Of a stretch of DNA of 64,000 nucleotides, positions 24,096-37,701 are shown one piece after another. Below the pieces are notes generated by a model. It saw only the letters and a list, made by a program, of their open reading frames with translations, was not told where the DNA came from and did not search any database. This DNA comes from Sequoia sempervirens (taxonomy: Eukaryota > Streptophyta > Pinopsida > Cupressales > Cupressaceae). The stretch's first letter is position 1; each line of letters begins with the position of its first letter. A program made the translations under genes and the position numbers. The stretch covers positions 125,349,625 through 125,413,624 of the forward strand of contig VDFB02252616.1 in the NCBI GenBank assembly GCA_007258455.2, given 5' to 3'.

Positions 24096-26040
24096 TTATT
24101 CACTTGCACAATCATTTAAATGGCTATAAAATGCTTTTTTATGCCCTGCCATATTTGTTTATGGCTCTACACTTTCCCATTTGCTATACCAAGATTATGT
24201 AAACAAAGAAAAATGATAAAAATGATATTTTTTCTCTTTCCATTCACTCCAACCAGGAAAATACAACGCATTGTGAATGCAAAAAAAATAGAGAAATTAA
24301 TATATAGTGTTCTCAACTCAAAGTTTGGCCACTACTACTTTTTTATCCACTTTCTTATATGAACCAACATGCATCACGCTCACCAAAAATAACTCGACGC
24401 CATGTGTCACTTTTTTCTAATTCAAATTATCTTCTAGATTTGATTGTGTATGAGATTTTTGCATCAACATTTCAAATCACACTCTGTGATCCATCATTAG
24501 GATGTAAGAGAGCTAGAGGAGAACAAACTATCAATTGATATTGAATTAATTGTTTATTTACTTATTATCTATAACAAGTATCAATTTAAATTATTTAAAT
24601 ATTAAAAATTTTAAAACTACTTTTTTGAGAAAAAATTAGTTTTTGATTGGTCTACAACTCGCTTATCTATCTTATTCGATAATTTATATAGAATACGTTG
24701 AGATATATCACTTTGTAGGCATTCATTTAAAAAAAATTGTGTGTGTTTGTAATAATAAATTTATTTTGTATCATTTTATATAATTGGATTATATTATAGG
24801 AATGTAGAGAACAACCACATATGTATGATATTTAACTAAACAAAGTTGAATGACTATCATTTATACATATGAACATTGTATTGAATGGAAAAGTTTATAA
24901 GTTACATTAATTGTATTCTAAGAATTGGACTAATTATTAAACCCCATTATTTTTTAGATTCTAATCTCAATTAATTGAGAATCAAAATATCACAATCAAT
25001 TTTTAGGGACCTTTGATCCAATTGACTATTAATGGAAAAATCCAGCATTCAACAATTAATAAGCTACAACTTCAGCTCTCTTTGTACCATTTGGTCTTGA
25101 CCTCTTCATCCTTCATTCTATAATGCTACAAATCCAAATGAGTTATTTTCTTGGTATGCAAAGATGTTTTGCATAAAACCCACTTTGATGAAGAATGACA
25201 ATTTCAGCACTACAATGACAAACTTTATTCTTGACAAATGCAAAAGAGTTATAATGTGAAGATGTTTTGCTCATAGTTATTTGAATGAATTATGAAAATT
25301 TGAGAATGCAGGACAATTCCTTTGATTTGATTTTGTGAGATTGGTAACCTTGAGTTCACATTTTATGTATGTCCTATGGTGTATTATTAATGCTTTAAAA
25401 ATGTTGAGGCTAAATTTTTAAAATTTAGATTTAAAGTGTATAATGAGAGCAAAGCTTTATGTTTAGGGATTGTTCTTTTGTTCATAATTATTTGAATGAA
25501 TTATAAACTAGCATATCTATCTTATTAAATAACATATATAAATAATGTCGAGATATAACATTTTGAATGAGTTAATTTTTTTAACATATTTATATTACAT
25601 TTATATTATTTTTAAAATTACATTTAATTAAATAATATTATAATATTATCTACACATCAAATATTAGAAAATTAATAAAATTTATTTAATACTTATTATT
25701 ATATATATTTAATAATTTAACTATTTTTAGCATAATATTATAATATTTAGATATTTTCTATTTAATATTTATATAGACTATACATTATTAAATATAAATA
25801 TAATTTAACTTCTTATAGATATTAATAGTTAAATATATTATAAGTTTAATATTTATTTTTTAAATATAGAGTATATTTATTAAAATGATTAAAATGTTAA
25901 ATATATTAGAAGTTTAATATTTCTCTATATTTATTTTTAAAATACATATTATATTTATTGGAAAATATATTTAATTTATATTTATTATTACATATTTTAT
26001 GAAATATGATGCATATTATGAAATATAAATATTGTATACA
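24096..26040. other. AT-rich sequence without recognisable gene
   Basis: No reading frame of known type is present. From about 25560 to 26000 the composition becomes extremely AT-rich, with repeated TTTAATATTTAT-like words and almost no G or C. Confidence 0.6.
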
Positions 26041-26893
26041 TACATTCCCTTTTCCTCCCACCCTATCTCTATCTCTCTATATCTACCCCCTCTCTACTAT
26101 TTTTCTCTATCCCCACTTCTATCTCTCACTCTTGCCCCCTCTATATATTCCTCTCTACCTCTCTCTCTATCACCTCCTATATCTTTATCTTTCTATCTCT
26201 CAATCTCTCCCTCTATCATAATCTCCCTCTTTCTATCTCTATTTCCCCCTTTCCCTCTTTCTCTCTCATTCCATTGCTCCCTCTCTATATGTTTATCTAT
26301 ATTTCTCACACTGCTTCTATATTTCCCAAGTTATATCTCTCCATTCCTATCTCTTTGTCTCTCCAAGTTATTACTCCCTCTTTCTATTTCTCTCTACTTC
26401 TCTCTCCTCTTTCTATTTGTCTCCCCCCTCTCTATCTATTTGTAAATATATATCCCTCTCCATATCTCTTTCTTACTCATATACAAACATTCCCTCTTTC
26501 TCCTTCCCTGCCTCTATCTCTCTCTTTATACTTTCACCTATGTCTACCTCTCTATTACTTATCTCTATCACCTTCTTTCTCTCTCACTCTTGCCCCCTCT
26601 AACTCTATCTCCCTATCTCTCCCTCCCCCTCTTTATCTATGCCTCATTATGTCTACCTCCATCTCTTTCTCTCTCTCTCACTCCTCTCTCTATCTCTTTC
26701 TATATATATCTCTCTACATCTATTTCTCTATCTCTATCCCTATACATATGATTTCCCTCTCTCACCCTTCTTCATTCTCTATCTTATTCACTCCATCTCT
26801 CCCTCCACCTCTTCTACTTTATATCTTCATCTTTATTTCTCACTTAATATCCCTCTCACTCATCTCTCTATCTATTTCTATCCATATCCTTCT
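26041..26893. repeat. Pyrimidine-rich low-complexity tract, about 850 bp
   Basis: The plus strand is almost entirely C and T with scattered A, built from degenerate CTCTCTAT, TCTATCTC and CCCTCT units. The long open frames read through it are Ser/Leu/Pro/Tyr-rich in all three forward frames and carry no domain. It stops a few bases before the hAT terminal repeat at 26902. Confidence 0.9.
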
Positions 26894-27509
26894 CTACATA
26901 TTAGGGAAAACTTTAGTGGTGAATCTTCACCAATTGGCGAATTCTAGGAATCGGCCAAGTCAAAATTGGTGAATTTCTCGCACCCAATAGGGTGTCCAAA
27001 TTGCCTGAATTTTATGAAATATAGGTACAATGCATGTCCATTTGCCAATGAGTTTTTTATGAGGCATATTTAAGCAACAAATTCACCATTGTCAAACTAC
27101 GCGTAATTGGACTGACTAATATTTTTGCCTACAATCTCGAAAGCATTTAATAAAACACCTACATATTCACCAATACTATTAAAACAACATTGTATTAGGA
27201 CCCATTTTGCTAATTAAAATTTACAAAATAGTTGCTTGTGAAGACCCATTTCACCAATTAAAATTTATAAATAGTTTCTCATGAGGACCTATTTCGCCAA
27301 TAACATTAAAAAATAATTACATTTGAGGACACATTTCGCCTTGAAAATTACAACATATCATTGTATAAGCATGCGAGATTTGCCAAATTTTTAATATACC
27401 ATTTAAAATCCCGTGGAATTCACCAAATATGGAATCATGGATTGATATAAATACAATCAAAAGTGTCATTTATTCTTACACATTTTGTTCAGTTCTGAGG
27501 TTCTACTTC

Positions 27510-28165
27510 TCGATTCGAAAGTTAGTGAAAGCCGAAAACGTAGACTTAAAAGGTGAGTGATCATTTCTTCATAGTGTTATTAGTTATAATAATAAGTTTT
27601 CTTTATCTCTTTTCCATTCTTGCTTCAACAAAGTGAACCTTAGAAGTTAGAACCAAACTCTGAACTTATTATTTATAATAATAAGTTTTCGAAACCTCTA
27701 ACCCACCGAGTAGAAAGATGACCAAGAAAGACTTGCAACTCAACAAAGTGAACCATCAACCAAGTCAGGGAATCACAAAGTCATGAAGATTTAGAACTCC
27801 GTGACAAGGTTATATAACTCTGAGGACTAGAGACTAAGTTTAGAAAATGCCAAAAAAATTATATTATATTCCATGGTATTGAATTTGATATGTGATTCTA
27901 CATCATTTTTAAAGAACAAAACTTATCACACTACTTATAAATTCCTATTGCATTTCTGTTCACACAATCTTTGATAAATAACTAAAAGGAATATTATTAA
28001 TCCATTCCTTGAATAGAAATAAATACAATCGAAAGTGTCATTTATTTGGAAGTCAGCCAAAGCCAAAAACATAGACTTAAAAGTGAGTGATCATTTCTTC
28101 ATAGTGTTATTAGTTATAATAATAAGTTTTCTTTATCTCTTTTCCATTCTTGCTTCAATCTTAAA
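27510..28165. repeat. Direct repeat pair of about 115 bp
   Basis: The copies at about 27520-27632 and 28050-28165 share GTGAGTGATCATTTCTTCAT and a TTATTAGTTATAATAATAAG block, almost without mismatch. The second copy ends shortly before the transposase reading frame. They may be alternative first exons or introns duplicated within the transposon. Confidence 0.85.
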
Positions 28166-31100
28166 GATGATATTGAGTAGGGAATGGGATCTATATTATT
28201 ATTCTCTATCCTTAAACAAGAAGACACTTTTTTCCAGTTTTTATTCGAAGTGAGAGATGAATATATGTTGAGTGAATCAGAGATCAATATGTTGAGTGGC
28301 TTGAGCAACAAGGGTAAGGCTCCTGTTGCACCTCAGGGTGGTGAAGAGACTCATGTCGCTTCTCAGACTCCTTCTGCTCCTCAGGGTGGTAAGGCTCCTA
28401 CCGCTCCTCAGATTCCTGCTGCTCTTCAGGCTCCTTAGGGTGGTGAAGAGACTGGGAGGCCATCAAAATGCAAAAAACTTAAACGTACCATATAGTCTTA
28501 CTTTGGAATTCCCAAAGCTTCTGATCCATCAAGTCAAGATGGAGCTACATCATCAACTCTTCCACCAAATATTGGTAGCATTCCCAATACCTCACAGCCA
28601 CTGAAAGGTCAAGTTGAGATTGTTGATTTAAATCAAAATGTATCAAATCAAGATAGCAATACCACAAAAGATGTTCCAAGGGATACCTTGGGCCCAGTTA
28701 GCTAGAATGAGATAATTGGCTTGGATGAGGATGATGATGTTGGTAGCAAGAAAAGGAAAAATAAACCAAAAAGGGGGTGTGAGTGGGAAATGACAAGGAG
28801 TTTTCAACTTGGTTGGTTGTCAAAATACCCATTCATGGTACCGATGGGGATTGGAAATAAAAACAATATTGAAAAGGAAACATTGGCCAAATGTAATATT
28901 TGTAGTTGGAAATGTGGAAGGGCCAAGATGTTGCAGCTAAAGATTGACACTATAGAAAATCATATCGGTAAAGTTTATGAAAAAAAAAATCATAGATAGA
29001 AAGGAAGAATCAGTCATACAATGGAAATCAAAGGAAGAATGTCTTCATGTTAGGTATGTTGCAGATTATGAAGAGCATGAAAAAATAATTTCAAACATTG
29101 TTGCATGTAAAGGTACACTTGAGGCTCAATTTGGAAAAGCAATGGAAACAACAAATCTGTCAAAAACTATTCAGATGAGTGTTGTTTTTCATATTTTGTC
29201 CATAGGGCGTCCTATGAAAGACTACCCAGAATATTCTAATTTATTATCTTATTTGAATGTTCCTCACTATCCCTACTCACATTGGTCAGTAAACACTGGA
29301 TGGGAATGGGAAAACTGTCTTGCTGCAGTGGAAAAGGAAGATTTAAAGCATAAAGTAAAAGAGTCAAATTTTATTGCATTATCTTTACATGAAGTTTTTG
29401 CAGTAGACAATACTTCTTGGCTCTGTATGCATTTGTATATTGTAAAACAACATGTTCGCCAAGATCATCTTCTCTGTGTTCATAAAATGAAGGACAATTC
29501 AACATCGCAAAATATATTTGAACTAGTCCCTTTGAATGAAATTACAGGTATGGATGAGTTGAAAATTGCAAAAAAGTTGGTGTGTGTAGGAGCTGATGGA
29601 GCTACATTGATGCAAGGCCAAAGTATCGGTGTTTTCACAAAGCTACAAACTACTTGTGCACCATACATGCTTGGCATTCACTACATGGCCCACAAAATGA
29701 ATTTAGCATTCAAAATTGCAAGCAAGTTTCCTACAGTATCAAAATTCAAAAATATAGTCCACGAGATCCATGCATACTTCTTCTGAAGTCCTAAATGAAA
29801 TTTTGTTGAGGGAATAACACCAGGAAACAAGCTTCTCAAGGATTTCGATACCAGATGGATCTCCCTACATGGACTAGTGCAATGAGTTCTTTCATAATAT
29901 CAATCCTTGATTGGAGTGATGTACAAAAATTGCATCACAATAGACAAAGCTCTTGACCTCTTACATAGGTTAAACAATATAGAGACACTCTTGACTTTAA
30001 CTAGTCTTCTCCTCATGTTGGATGTGATGAACAAGCTTGTGAAGAAATCTCAAGATAGAACTATGTATATTAGTGAATATGCCAATCGACGTAAACATAC
30101 ATGCTTGGCCCTCAATCATCTATATCTAGATCTAACACAAAATGGCCCAAATTATTTCATGTGGAAAAAAATTATTGATTTGAATGATCCTGATAATTAT
30201 TTATAGTTTAATGCAAGTGGCCACTTATGCATCTGTGTACGTGGATATGAGATACAAATGTACCAATGTAAGATAGCCAGGTGCTCTAGTAGAGAAGTAG
30301 CTATTGACAAGGAAGATTTTCAAGGCATTGTTAAATATGTTGGTGATAATTTGAAGGAAATTAAAAAATCTCTTTCCTCAGAGATTCGTGAAAGATTCCC
30401 TCGACATGAAATACATGAAGCCATGAGTATTGTGTATCCTCAATTTTGGGAAAATTGAGATAACCCAAAATATTTTCATGCTCAAGTAAAAATCTTGATC
30501 GAACAATTTTTGAAAACTGTAACATACAATGAGCATAACATAGAAGGAATTTTAGATGAACCTAAGCTTAGAAAACAATGTAGGGATTTTGCAATAGCTA
30601 TGAAGGACTAGTATAAATCCATGGGCAAGGACAAGGCCTTTGAATCGAGATCAATAAAAAAAAATTGGACATACTTAGGTCATAGTGAAATATTGTGTGG
30701 TTCGATATCAGAATATTTCAAACTTGTTGATTTATGTCAAACAATGATATTGGGGTTGGTGGAGGATGAGATATTTTTCAGTACATTGGGGTTTTTGAAA
30801 TCAAAGTTAAGAAACAAACTAGACAATAATTTGGGAAATTTCTTGAGGATGAAAGGAACTATGCATAATGTCAAAAAGTTTCCTTTTGAAAGGCAACTTG
30901 CAATCTGGAGATCCACATGCGAAAGAAGAGGGACTGGGTTGTGTAACACTCCAATTCCAAAGGTTGGTACTGGTGGCACTGGCAGTGGCAACAAGACTCA
31001 GACAAATGACATTGACAAAAAATGACACAATGAATGTTGAATTTGAGACAAAGGCCGAAGAAAATGAAGAACAGACTTGGAATCAAATTAAAGACGACTC

Positions 31101-31705
31101 TTTTACTTTATCTGATGATGAACGATGGTTTGAGGACCCCGAGTCCATTTGGGAAATGGAATAGAATTAGCAAATTTTAGGTATTTATATTGCACTTCAT
31201 GGATCCCAAGATCAGATTCCATTGTTCCATACTATAGTTGATGATATTTTATATTGTATTCAATGAAATTGTGAATCATTTCACTTCATGATATTTTATT
31301 TTATATTGTACTTCATGAATCATATTCCAAAGTCAAATTGTAGTTGATGATATTTTATGTTGTATTCCATGAAATTGTGATATTTTATATTTTATATTAT
31401 ATTTTATATTTTACATTAGTCTGTACATAGCATTCAATGAGGTGTCAAATGATGGTGCCTTTGAAAGGTTAAGGCAAGATAAGTCCATAATATCATGTGG
31501 TCGTTGAAACTTGGAACCTTAGAACCAAAGTCTAAAGTTTTTAAGTTTTCCAAACCTCCGACCCACCGAATAGAAAGATGACCAAGAAAGACTTGCAACT
31601 CAACAAAGTGAACCATCAACCATGTCATGGAATTGGGGAGTTATGAAAATTTAGAGCTCTGCGACAAGGTTATAAAACTCTGAGGACTAGCAACTAAGGT
31701 TAGGA
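27690..31705. repeat. Direct repeats bracketing the hAT coding region
   Basis: A block of about 155 bp occurs at about 27695-27850 and again at about 31550-31705. It includes AGAAAGATGACCAAGAAAGA, CTTGCAACTCAACAAAGTGA and CTCTGAGGACTAG. Identity is about 90 percent by eye. The two copies flank the transposase coding sequence. Confidence 0.85.
28268..31164 (+). pseudogene. hAT-type transposase, decayed
   Basis: The N-terminal region is Ala/Pro/Gln-rich. A zinc-finger-like part follows (CNICSWKCG ... IENHIGK, about 28890-28980). After a one-base shift in a run of ten A (28979-28988), a long frame opens. It contains ALSLHEVFAVDN, VCVGADGATLMQGQ, LGIHYMAHKMNLAFKI and EIHAYF, then the FDTRWISL motif (about 29848). 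The C-terminal part DEIFFSTLGFLKSKLRNKL resembles the hAT dimerisation region. From 28977 to 31018 the frame is constant and interrupted only by stops (29784, 29796, 29889, and others). A second shift in an A run at about 31017 restores an acidic tail ending ESIWEME. The order and wording match the hAT transposases related to ZNF862-like proteins, from memory. It is not functional as it stands. Confidence 0.85.
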
Positions 31706-32290
31706 AAAGCACCAAAACCGCGACTTTGAGTGATAGTAACCACGACAATGAAATTAACCAAAAATCCATCATTCCAATTCCAATAATAGATAATCCATGA
31801 CATGAATTCATATAAATGTTTAGTGGATATGCTAATTAGTCATGGAGATTGAGTATTGATGTGTGAACTATAATGCAATTTCACTATGATTATGGATACC
31901 TAGAATTAAAATCACTTTATAGTTCATATTTTAATTGTGTTAAAAGTAAAACTTGAGCATGTGCTCAATGATTCATCACTCAACTCAATGCTTATTAGAT
32001 TAATAACATATTAACAATAGTATTAGTAGCATATACCACATTGAAAATCAACAATCATTTAAAGTGTATCTAGAAGTTGAAACCACTACCAAAAATTTTC
32101 TTCAAATGATATAATAAATAATAGAGATAATTGAACATCAACACATTACTCAAGTCTGAATTTGAGTTTTTAAATTGATTATCACATGAGGAATACATAG
32201 AGGCATTGGAAATGAAAAATATTACTCAAAGACAACTCTACGCAGAGCTAAGTTGCAACTTGGAAATTCATATTATCAAAAATTAAATCA
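31171..32290. other. AT-rich sequence between hAT gene and divergent gene pair
   Basis: No gene is seen. There is a short duplication of TAGTTGATGATATTTTAT with ATTGTATTC (about 31230 and 31335), and then the right copy of the bracketing repeat. The right hAT terminus should lie hereabouts if it survives. Confidence 0.5.
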
Positions 32291-35200
32291 CTACATCACC
32301 TTTTCTAGAAACTTCCACTCTCGAAGTGTTGGAATTGTCATTTGTTTTAATTGATGTTGTTTGACTTGAATATTTGTTAACAATTCATGATTCAAATCAG
32401 AACCTATCTTGGATTCTTCATTCAATTTTGCATTCAGGGTTAGCAATGGTTTGATAGAATCCAAATAGGTCACCACATCTGCGTTCTGAGGAAACTGGTC
32501 CAAATCAATCTTCCTTGCATCCTCCATCTTCTTTCGGAAATCATTATTTCCAACGAATCACTCATTTGTGTCAAAAGCCTCTAGAAAACCAAGCTATGTG
32601 AACTTCCTTACCTTTTCATCCACCTTCTTCATCTTGTCTGCAGCCAAATGCAAATATTTCTCTGTTTCACACATTCTCAAACACTTTTCAATGACATATG
32701 ACAATGTCATTGATATAGCAAGTCGATTAGTAGTCCCTTTTGATTTCAAAACATTGTCACTGGATTTATAGACTATTTGTTGAATTTAATTTGTTGATTT
32801 CTCTAATTCCAACACATTTTTAATCTCCATTAAATATTTGTTGAGCTTATTATGATGTTATCTGGTAGCATCAATCAATTGAAACATGTCACAAATGATC
32901 AATCCCCTACATTATTTCATCCCAGATCTTTTGTTTCATATGCCTCATTGTTTCACTACAAAATGCAGATAACTTATTTTGACAAGACTTAATTTCATTT
33001 TTTGCTTCCATCAGCTCTGCCTCCAATCTTTCATTTCTTTTTCTCTCCTTCTCCAATTTTTGTTCCCACTGTGCATTTCCATTTGCAATGCTTAGTCTTA
33101 ATTTTTCTAAAGTGGATTTTTCCTCATCATATTTCTTGTTGCTCTCATCTAGCCTTTGCTTCAGTTCATTCATGGTAGTCTCATTCTACTTATCCTCTTT
33201 GCTTGTTAATGTAGAGGCATATTTTTTGATTCTTTTTTCTAATTCATTGCTCTTGTTATCTGTTGCTTTCCTCTTTGCTTTCTCATTTGCTAGGTCTGCT
33301 TGTAACTTCAATTTGAGTCTGCAACATTTTTTTCTCTCTTTCTTTAGTAATGATGTGTACACCAATTCATTGTTCTTCTTTGATACATTAATTTTGTCAG
33401 TATTTTTGAGTCCAAAAAAATCAATTGAAAATTATTCACCTCAAATTTAAATGGATCCATTTGATTTGTTGGTTTGTTTTGAATTGTGGGAACAAGAATT
33501 GTGTACTCCATGATTTATTTACTTGTGTCAAATGTGGGTAATACCATGGTTGTTGCAGGCTATAAATTTAGAGCAGACACACTCTCCATCAATTGCTTCT
33601 TTTCTTTTTTATTCAATTTTGATTTATTTTTAAACTCTTCAATGTAATCAAAACTCGAGGATGTAGGAACAATGGAATGCTTGAATGACGAATGAATAGG
33701 AGTACTTGCAGTTGCTAATGATGTTGTAGCTAGACTAACTAAAATTGGGGGAGTGCCTGGAAATAACTCCTTTGTGGTGGATCCACTGGTAGTGTGACTT
33801 GGAGTTGGACCTGTCAAAATCCTTTGCCTCTTCTGTATGCCTTGATCACCTATTGTTTATGTGGTATATTGTGTTGTTGTCCTCTTGTGTGTATTTTTTC
33901 ATTGTAGCACATGTTGACCACTACTAGTACTACTACCCATATCATCACCACTAGAGGAAATTATAGTTGCACTAAGCCCTCCACCATGGGCATGTCCTAG
34001 TTATGATTGTGTCTGACCATGAGGACGAGGATTTGAAGCTCTAACAAATTGACCTGTATGCCCTAGGTCTACTTTTTCACCTCCAACCCTAAGGCCAGAT
34101 TTATCAACTAGTTTTATATGCTCTACATCTATTACCATCCAAGGGCCTTGTCTTTGGGACCCCAAAGGACCACCTTCATAACCCATTTTTTCTGATATGG
34201 TCGCTCCTATAGTAAATGCTTCTTTTGTGGCCTCACTTAAACCAAGTTTGAAATTGACATGGCTTTCTTCTTGCCTATCATCATCACTTTCTTCATCTTC
34301 TCATTCATTTGAATGCTCTATATTCCATAATTTTCTAAACTAAAGATCTTCTTCATTATCTCCATACTCTGCAAGAGCTCTTAGATCACCTAGCTCCTTC
34401 CTCATAGACCAAAAGGTAGTAACTTTTTATCATGACCAATTTTTTTCTGTAACTTCCTTCTCTAGAGGATCTGGCATTTTTACTCTACTAGATGGTTTAT
34501 GACTTTTTTCATAAAAATCATTGTACCTCTTAATTGTCTTTCGATGCAATGCCCTAATTTCTGCTAATAATTATTTAAAAGAAATACCATTCTCAGTAGC
34601 ACTTTTCTCCATTGCTACTTTGACCTCATCCCAAGAATCCTTGTTTCTCAAGTTTTCAAGCAAGGGTTTACTTTGATGTTGAATTCTACTTCCAACATTT
34701 TTATTGAGCACAATAATTGATTTAATGGTGTCACATGGATCATACTGCCAGTGATAGATAGCATCAAAATAAAAAAAATTCAAAAGATCATGTGCCACAC
34801 TAAATTATTTTCTCTCGAATGTGATCCCTCCACATGAAAATGGTAAAGAAGGAAATAAGGTCTTCTTCCTCTAACCACTAAAGTATCTTTCATTAGTACT
34901 CTGCATCTGCCTTACATATTCCAAAGCAAAAACCCTTTCTGTCACATGTAGTGGAAGTTTGTATGGTTGTATTTACAATCCATAAAATCTTAGCATAGTA
35001 TATTTTTCCATTAAGTACCAATCATCCAATTGTATTTCTTTTCCTAGTTGAATGCAGTTTCTACATGACATAGGCAATCTAGGCATTCGAGTATTTGTAA
35101 TTTTTTGATGCAATGGAGCCAAAAATTAGTCTACAAAATGACTGTAGTTCCTTCGAGAATCATGCAACCTTATAACAGTGGTCCATTCATATATAGGAGC

Positions 35201-35464
35201 CATTTTCTTTTGCTTAGGATTCCTATTACCATAGGGCTGAATTTGAAGCTTGTTGGTCTGAAACATTCCTTTGAGTTTGAATAGAAAAAGATAGCACATG
35301 TAGGTTGTGAACCTAAATGTCTTGGTGGAACCTCCTTTAATCATTAAAAAATATCTATGCATGGATTCTGCAATGTGCTCAATAAAATTATATTTGGGTA
35401 GGTGCATAAAGTTGGGTAGCAATTTCATGGCCTCTTTATAAAAAAAGTTTGAAAAATCAAGCAT
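32291..35464 (-). pseudogene. Unrecognised large coiled-coil protein gene, decayed
   Basis: Reading leftward from ATG at 35464, one frame holds to 33560 with only in-frame stops (about a dozen). After one frame change it is followed by a coiled-coil region (33450-32907) and a last segment back in the first frame (32527-32291). The N-terminal 110 residues are well conserved in appearance: LDFSNFFYKEAMKLLPNFMH, IEHIAESMHRYFLMIKGGST and MAPIYEWTTVIRLHDSRRNY. The middle is Gly/Arg/Gln-rich (GSQRQGPWMVIDVEHIKLV), then Ser/Thr-rich. The coiled coil has heptads rich in E, K and L. I estimate about 1,050 codons. I recognise no catalytic motif, zinc finger or retroelement domain. Protein-like codon structure over 3 kb and the lack of frameshifts show it was once a real gene. 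It lies head to head with the gene at 35648. Confidence 0.65.
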
Positions 35465-35647
35465 GAGCACATTATAACATGCTCACATTATTTCACGTTA
35501 AAAGAAAAAATAAAGTGAAAGTCTTCATTTTCACTTTGACTGTTTTCTTCTTTTTCCCGTGGCTAAAACCCCTAACTTTCGCATTCATGTTCTAAGAGGA
35601 GGTATTGGGCACAAATCTTCAACAAGAGTTGTTATTTCTTTACAAGG
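35465..35647. promoter_or_regulatory. Putative bidirectional promoter between divergent genes
   Basis: These 183 bp separate the two inferred start codons of oppositely oriented genes. The only space for both promoters, unless there are undetected 5' exons, is here. No clear TATA box was identified on either strand. Confidence 0.4.
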
Positions 35648-37433
35648 ATGGGGCCATGGCGACGAAGAGGTGGGAGAGGTAAGTATTGTTTGCTATTTGT
35701 TTTGAATTTCTTAGTTTTAGGTTGATTTTATTAATTTTAGGTTATATTTGATATATTTTTTTTTGAATTTGTAGGATATGCAAATGAACCCGCAAACCCA
35801 CAAAATCCTCAATAAGAAGAGCAACCAAATCTTGAAGAACAAAATCCTCAACAAGAAAATCAACCTCAACAACAACCTCCTCCACCAATCTCTCAACACC
35901 CTCCTGTCACTCAACAAAATTTAATTAGTGAGATTGAGAACAACAAAAAAAAAATTGAGGATTTTATTAGTAGGTTGAGTGATCCAAATGGTTCAACCAC
36001 AGAAAGAATGACCCTTGCAAATTCATTAAAAGATATGTTAAAAAATGTAGATTCAATTAGCAAACAAATAACTGGATGGCAAGATAGGAGGTAGGTGGCT
36101 AGAGCATATTATGCAAATAAACTATCATATAAACAAGTAAAGGATTTAAAAATTACAAAAGGTGATTTGTGCTCATTATTCACTGACCCACGCACAAATC
36201 AAAATCTTAGCCTCAATGCGAGGAGGTTTCCTATTCATTAGTGCCACCACCAAGAGATTAGGAATTGTTTTTATGATAGGTGGTACATGTTCTTTGATGA
36301 CCGACCGTGCAACAATTGTGAAGTCCCCCAATATTTTCTTAGGAAACTATATAGTGAGTTCATATTGAACAAAATTCCAAATTATTTTGATATGAGGGAC
36401 TTCCAAGGGAGAGGTGGGGGGTCAGCTCGGGATAGGTCCAGTGTACAGCCAGATCCTATGCAACAAGGGAGATGAGTTCTCGCTAGGCCACCTCGTGAGC
36501 ATGTTGTTATGCCTATCATCACAAAGGAGAGTGTCGAAGTAGAGAAATTGTAGGAACTCAACAATTTGACCTAGAGTGTCATCCATCATACTAGCCCTAT
36601 TCTACAGTGCCATCCAGGGGATTCTTCGAGTGGTGGCCTTCCAACCCATGTGTGTCAATCTTGCGGGCTGACTTGTTCATATGACCCCACCGACACTCAA
36701 GAGGCTACTATGCAGGATCTGTATGTAGTTATGGAGATGGAGAAGGCGGCTGACATTTTGCACGATGCATATGGCATTGATACTCAGGTAAAAGTTAGCA
36801 TGTTCATTGCATTTAATTTATTAAATTTTGATTTTGAAATGCAAGATTAACTAATTTAGTTTTATAATTTTAATAAAATTGCAGGGTCACAGTGTTGAGA
36901 CTGGATACACCAGCCCTCCACCTACTTATTTCTGCAGTACACCTATCGGCAGGGTATGTAACTAGTAAACAATTATAAATTTATTACATGTTAATAGCAT
37001 TGTTTTACGAATGGTATTTTAATATGTGATTTTGGATGTTGAACAGGGTATTATTGGAGGTTTCAAGGGAACACCTCCTAGTGCCAGTGGATTTACTCAA
37101 ACCTACACGCGAGTAATAGGATAAAGAGTTTAGCTAATGAATTGTACTTAATATATTTGTGTAGTTTATATTCATATCATTGGTTACATTGCATTGCACA
37201 TCATTCAAACACAAAGCATTACTTCACATTCCATAACTAATAACTATATGTTGATAGATGACAAAATTTCAACTACAATATAGTTGTTTAGAAATTCAAC
37301 ATAAGCAATGATGCAATTTCTTCACATGGAGGCATGTGATTGCAAAGGTGCACATGCACGACAAACGATGGATGCTTGGAAAAAATATATGTCAACCATA
37401 ATAGTAAGCAATAGCATAGACAAGGAAGTTAGT

Positions 37434-37532
37434 AGTTTGAAAAAATGCCTCGAAGAAATGTGGTCTCATGGTGATGGAATTCCATTCCATCACCATGAGA
37501 CCACATTTCTTCAAGGCATTTCTTCAAAATGC
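37434..37532. repeat. Hairpin 1 in intron 4, perfect 29-bp core
   Basis: The arms 37452-37480 and 37484-37512 are perfect reverse complements (the left arm contains ATGTGGTCTCATGGTGATGG) with a 3-base loop. The pairing continues outward with few mismatches to about 37434 and 37532. A transcript through this intron would fold into a long stem. Confidence 0.9.
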
Positions 37533-37701
37533 TCACCACCTTTTCTATGATATCACATTTTTCATACATGTGCACCAAAACATTTTATCAAACTACTCAC
37601 TTCCTTGCTGCTATGGCTAAAAGCCTAAAATAGGTGCTTTCCAACAAACTATGGATGCTTGGAAAAATATCTATCAAAGCATAATAGTAAGCAATAATAC
37701 C

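Larger units (their letters stand above)
26902..31170 (+). mobile_element. hAT superfamily transposon, decayed, 5' end defined
   Basis: The left end TAGGGAAAACTTTAGTGG is nearly the same as the end of the non-autonomous element at 52097 (CAGGGAAAACTTTAGTGG). Both continue with CGAATCTTCACCAATTGG (G/A variation). The first 550 bp carry repeated ATTCACCA or TTCGCCAAT words, also seen in the 52097 element; such subterminal repeats are typical transposase binding sites in hAT elements. A transposase pseudogene follows. The right end was not located: no reverse-complement terminus or duplicate of the left flank (CTACATAT) was found downstream, so 31170 is just the end of the coding match. Confidence 0.7.

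Noticed and set aside
26006..26972. Several overlapping long open frames in the pyrimidine tract
   Set aside because: All forward frames are open only because the tract lacks purine-rich stop codons. The products are Ser/Leu/Pro/Tyr repeats without domains.
30737..31086. Reverse-strand open frames over the hAT C-terminus
   Set aside because: They are shadows of the forward transposase frame, which carries the recognisable motifs.
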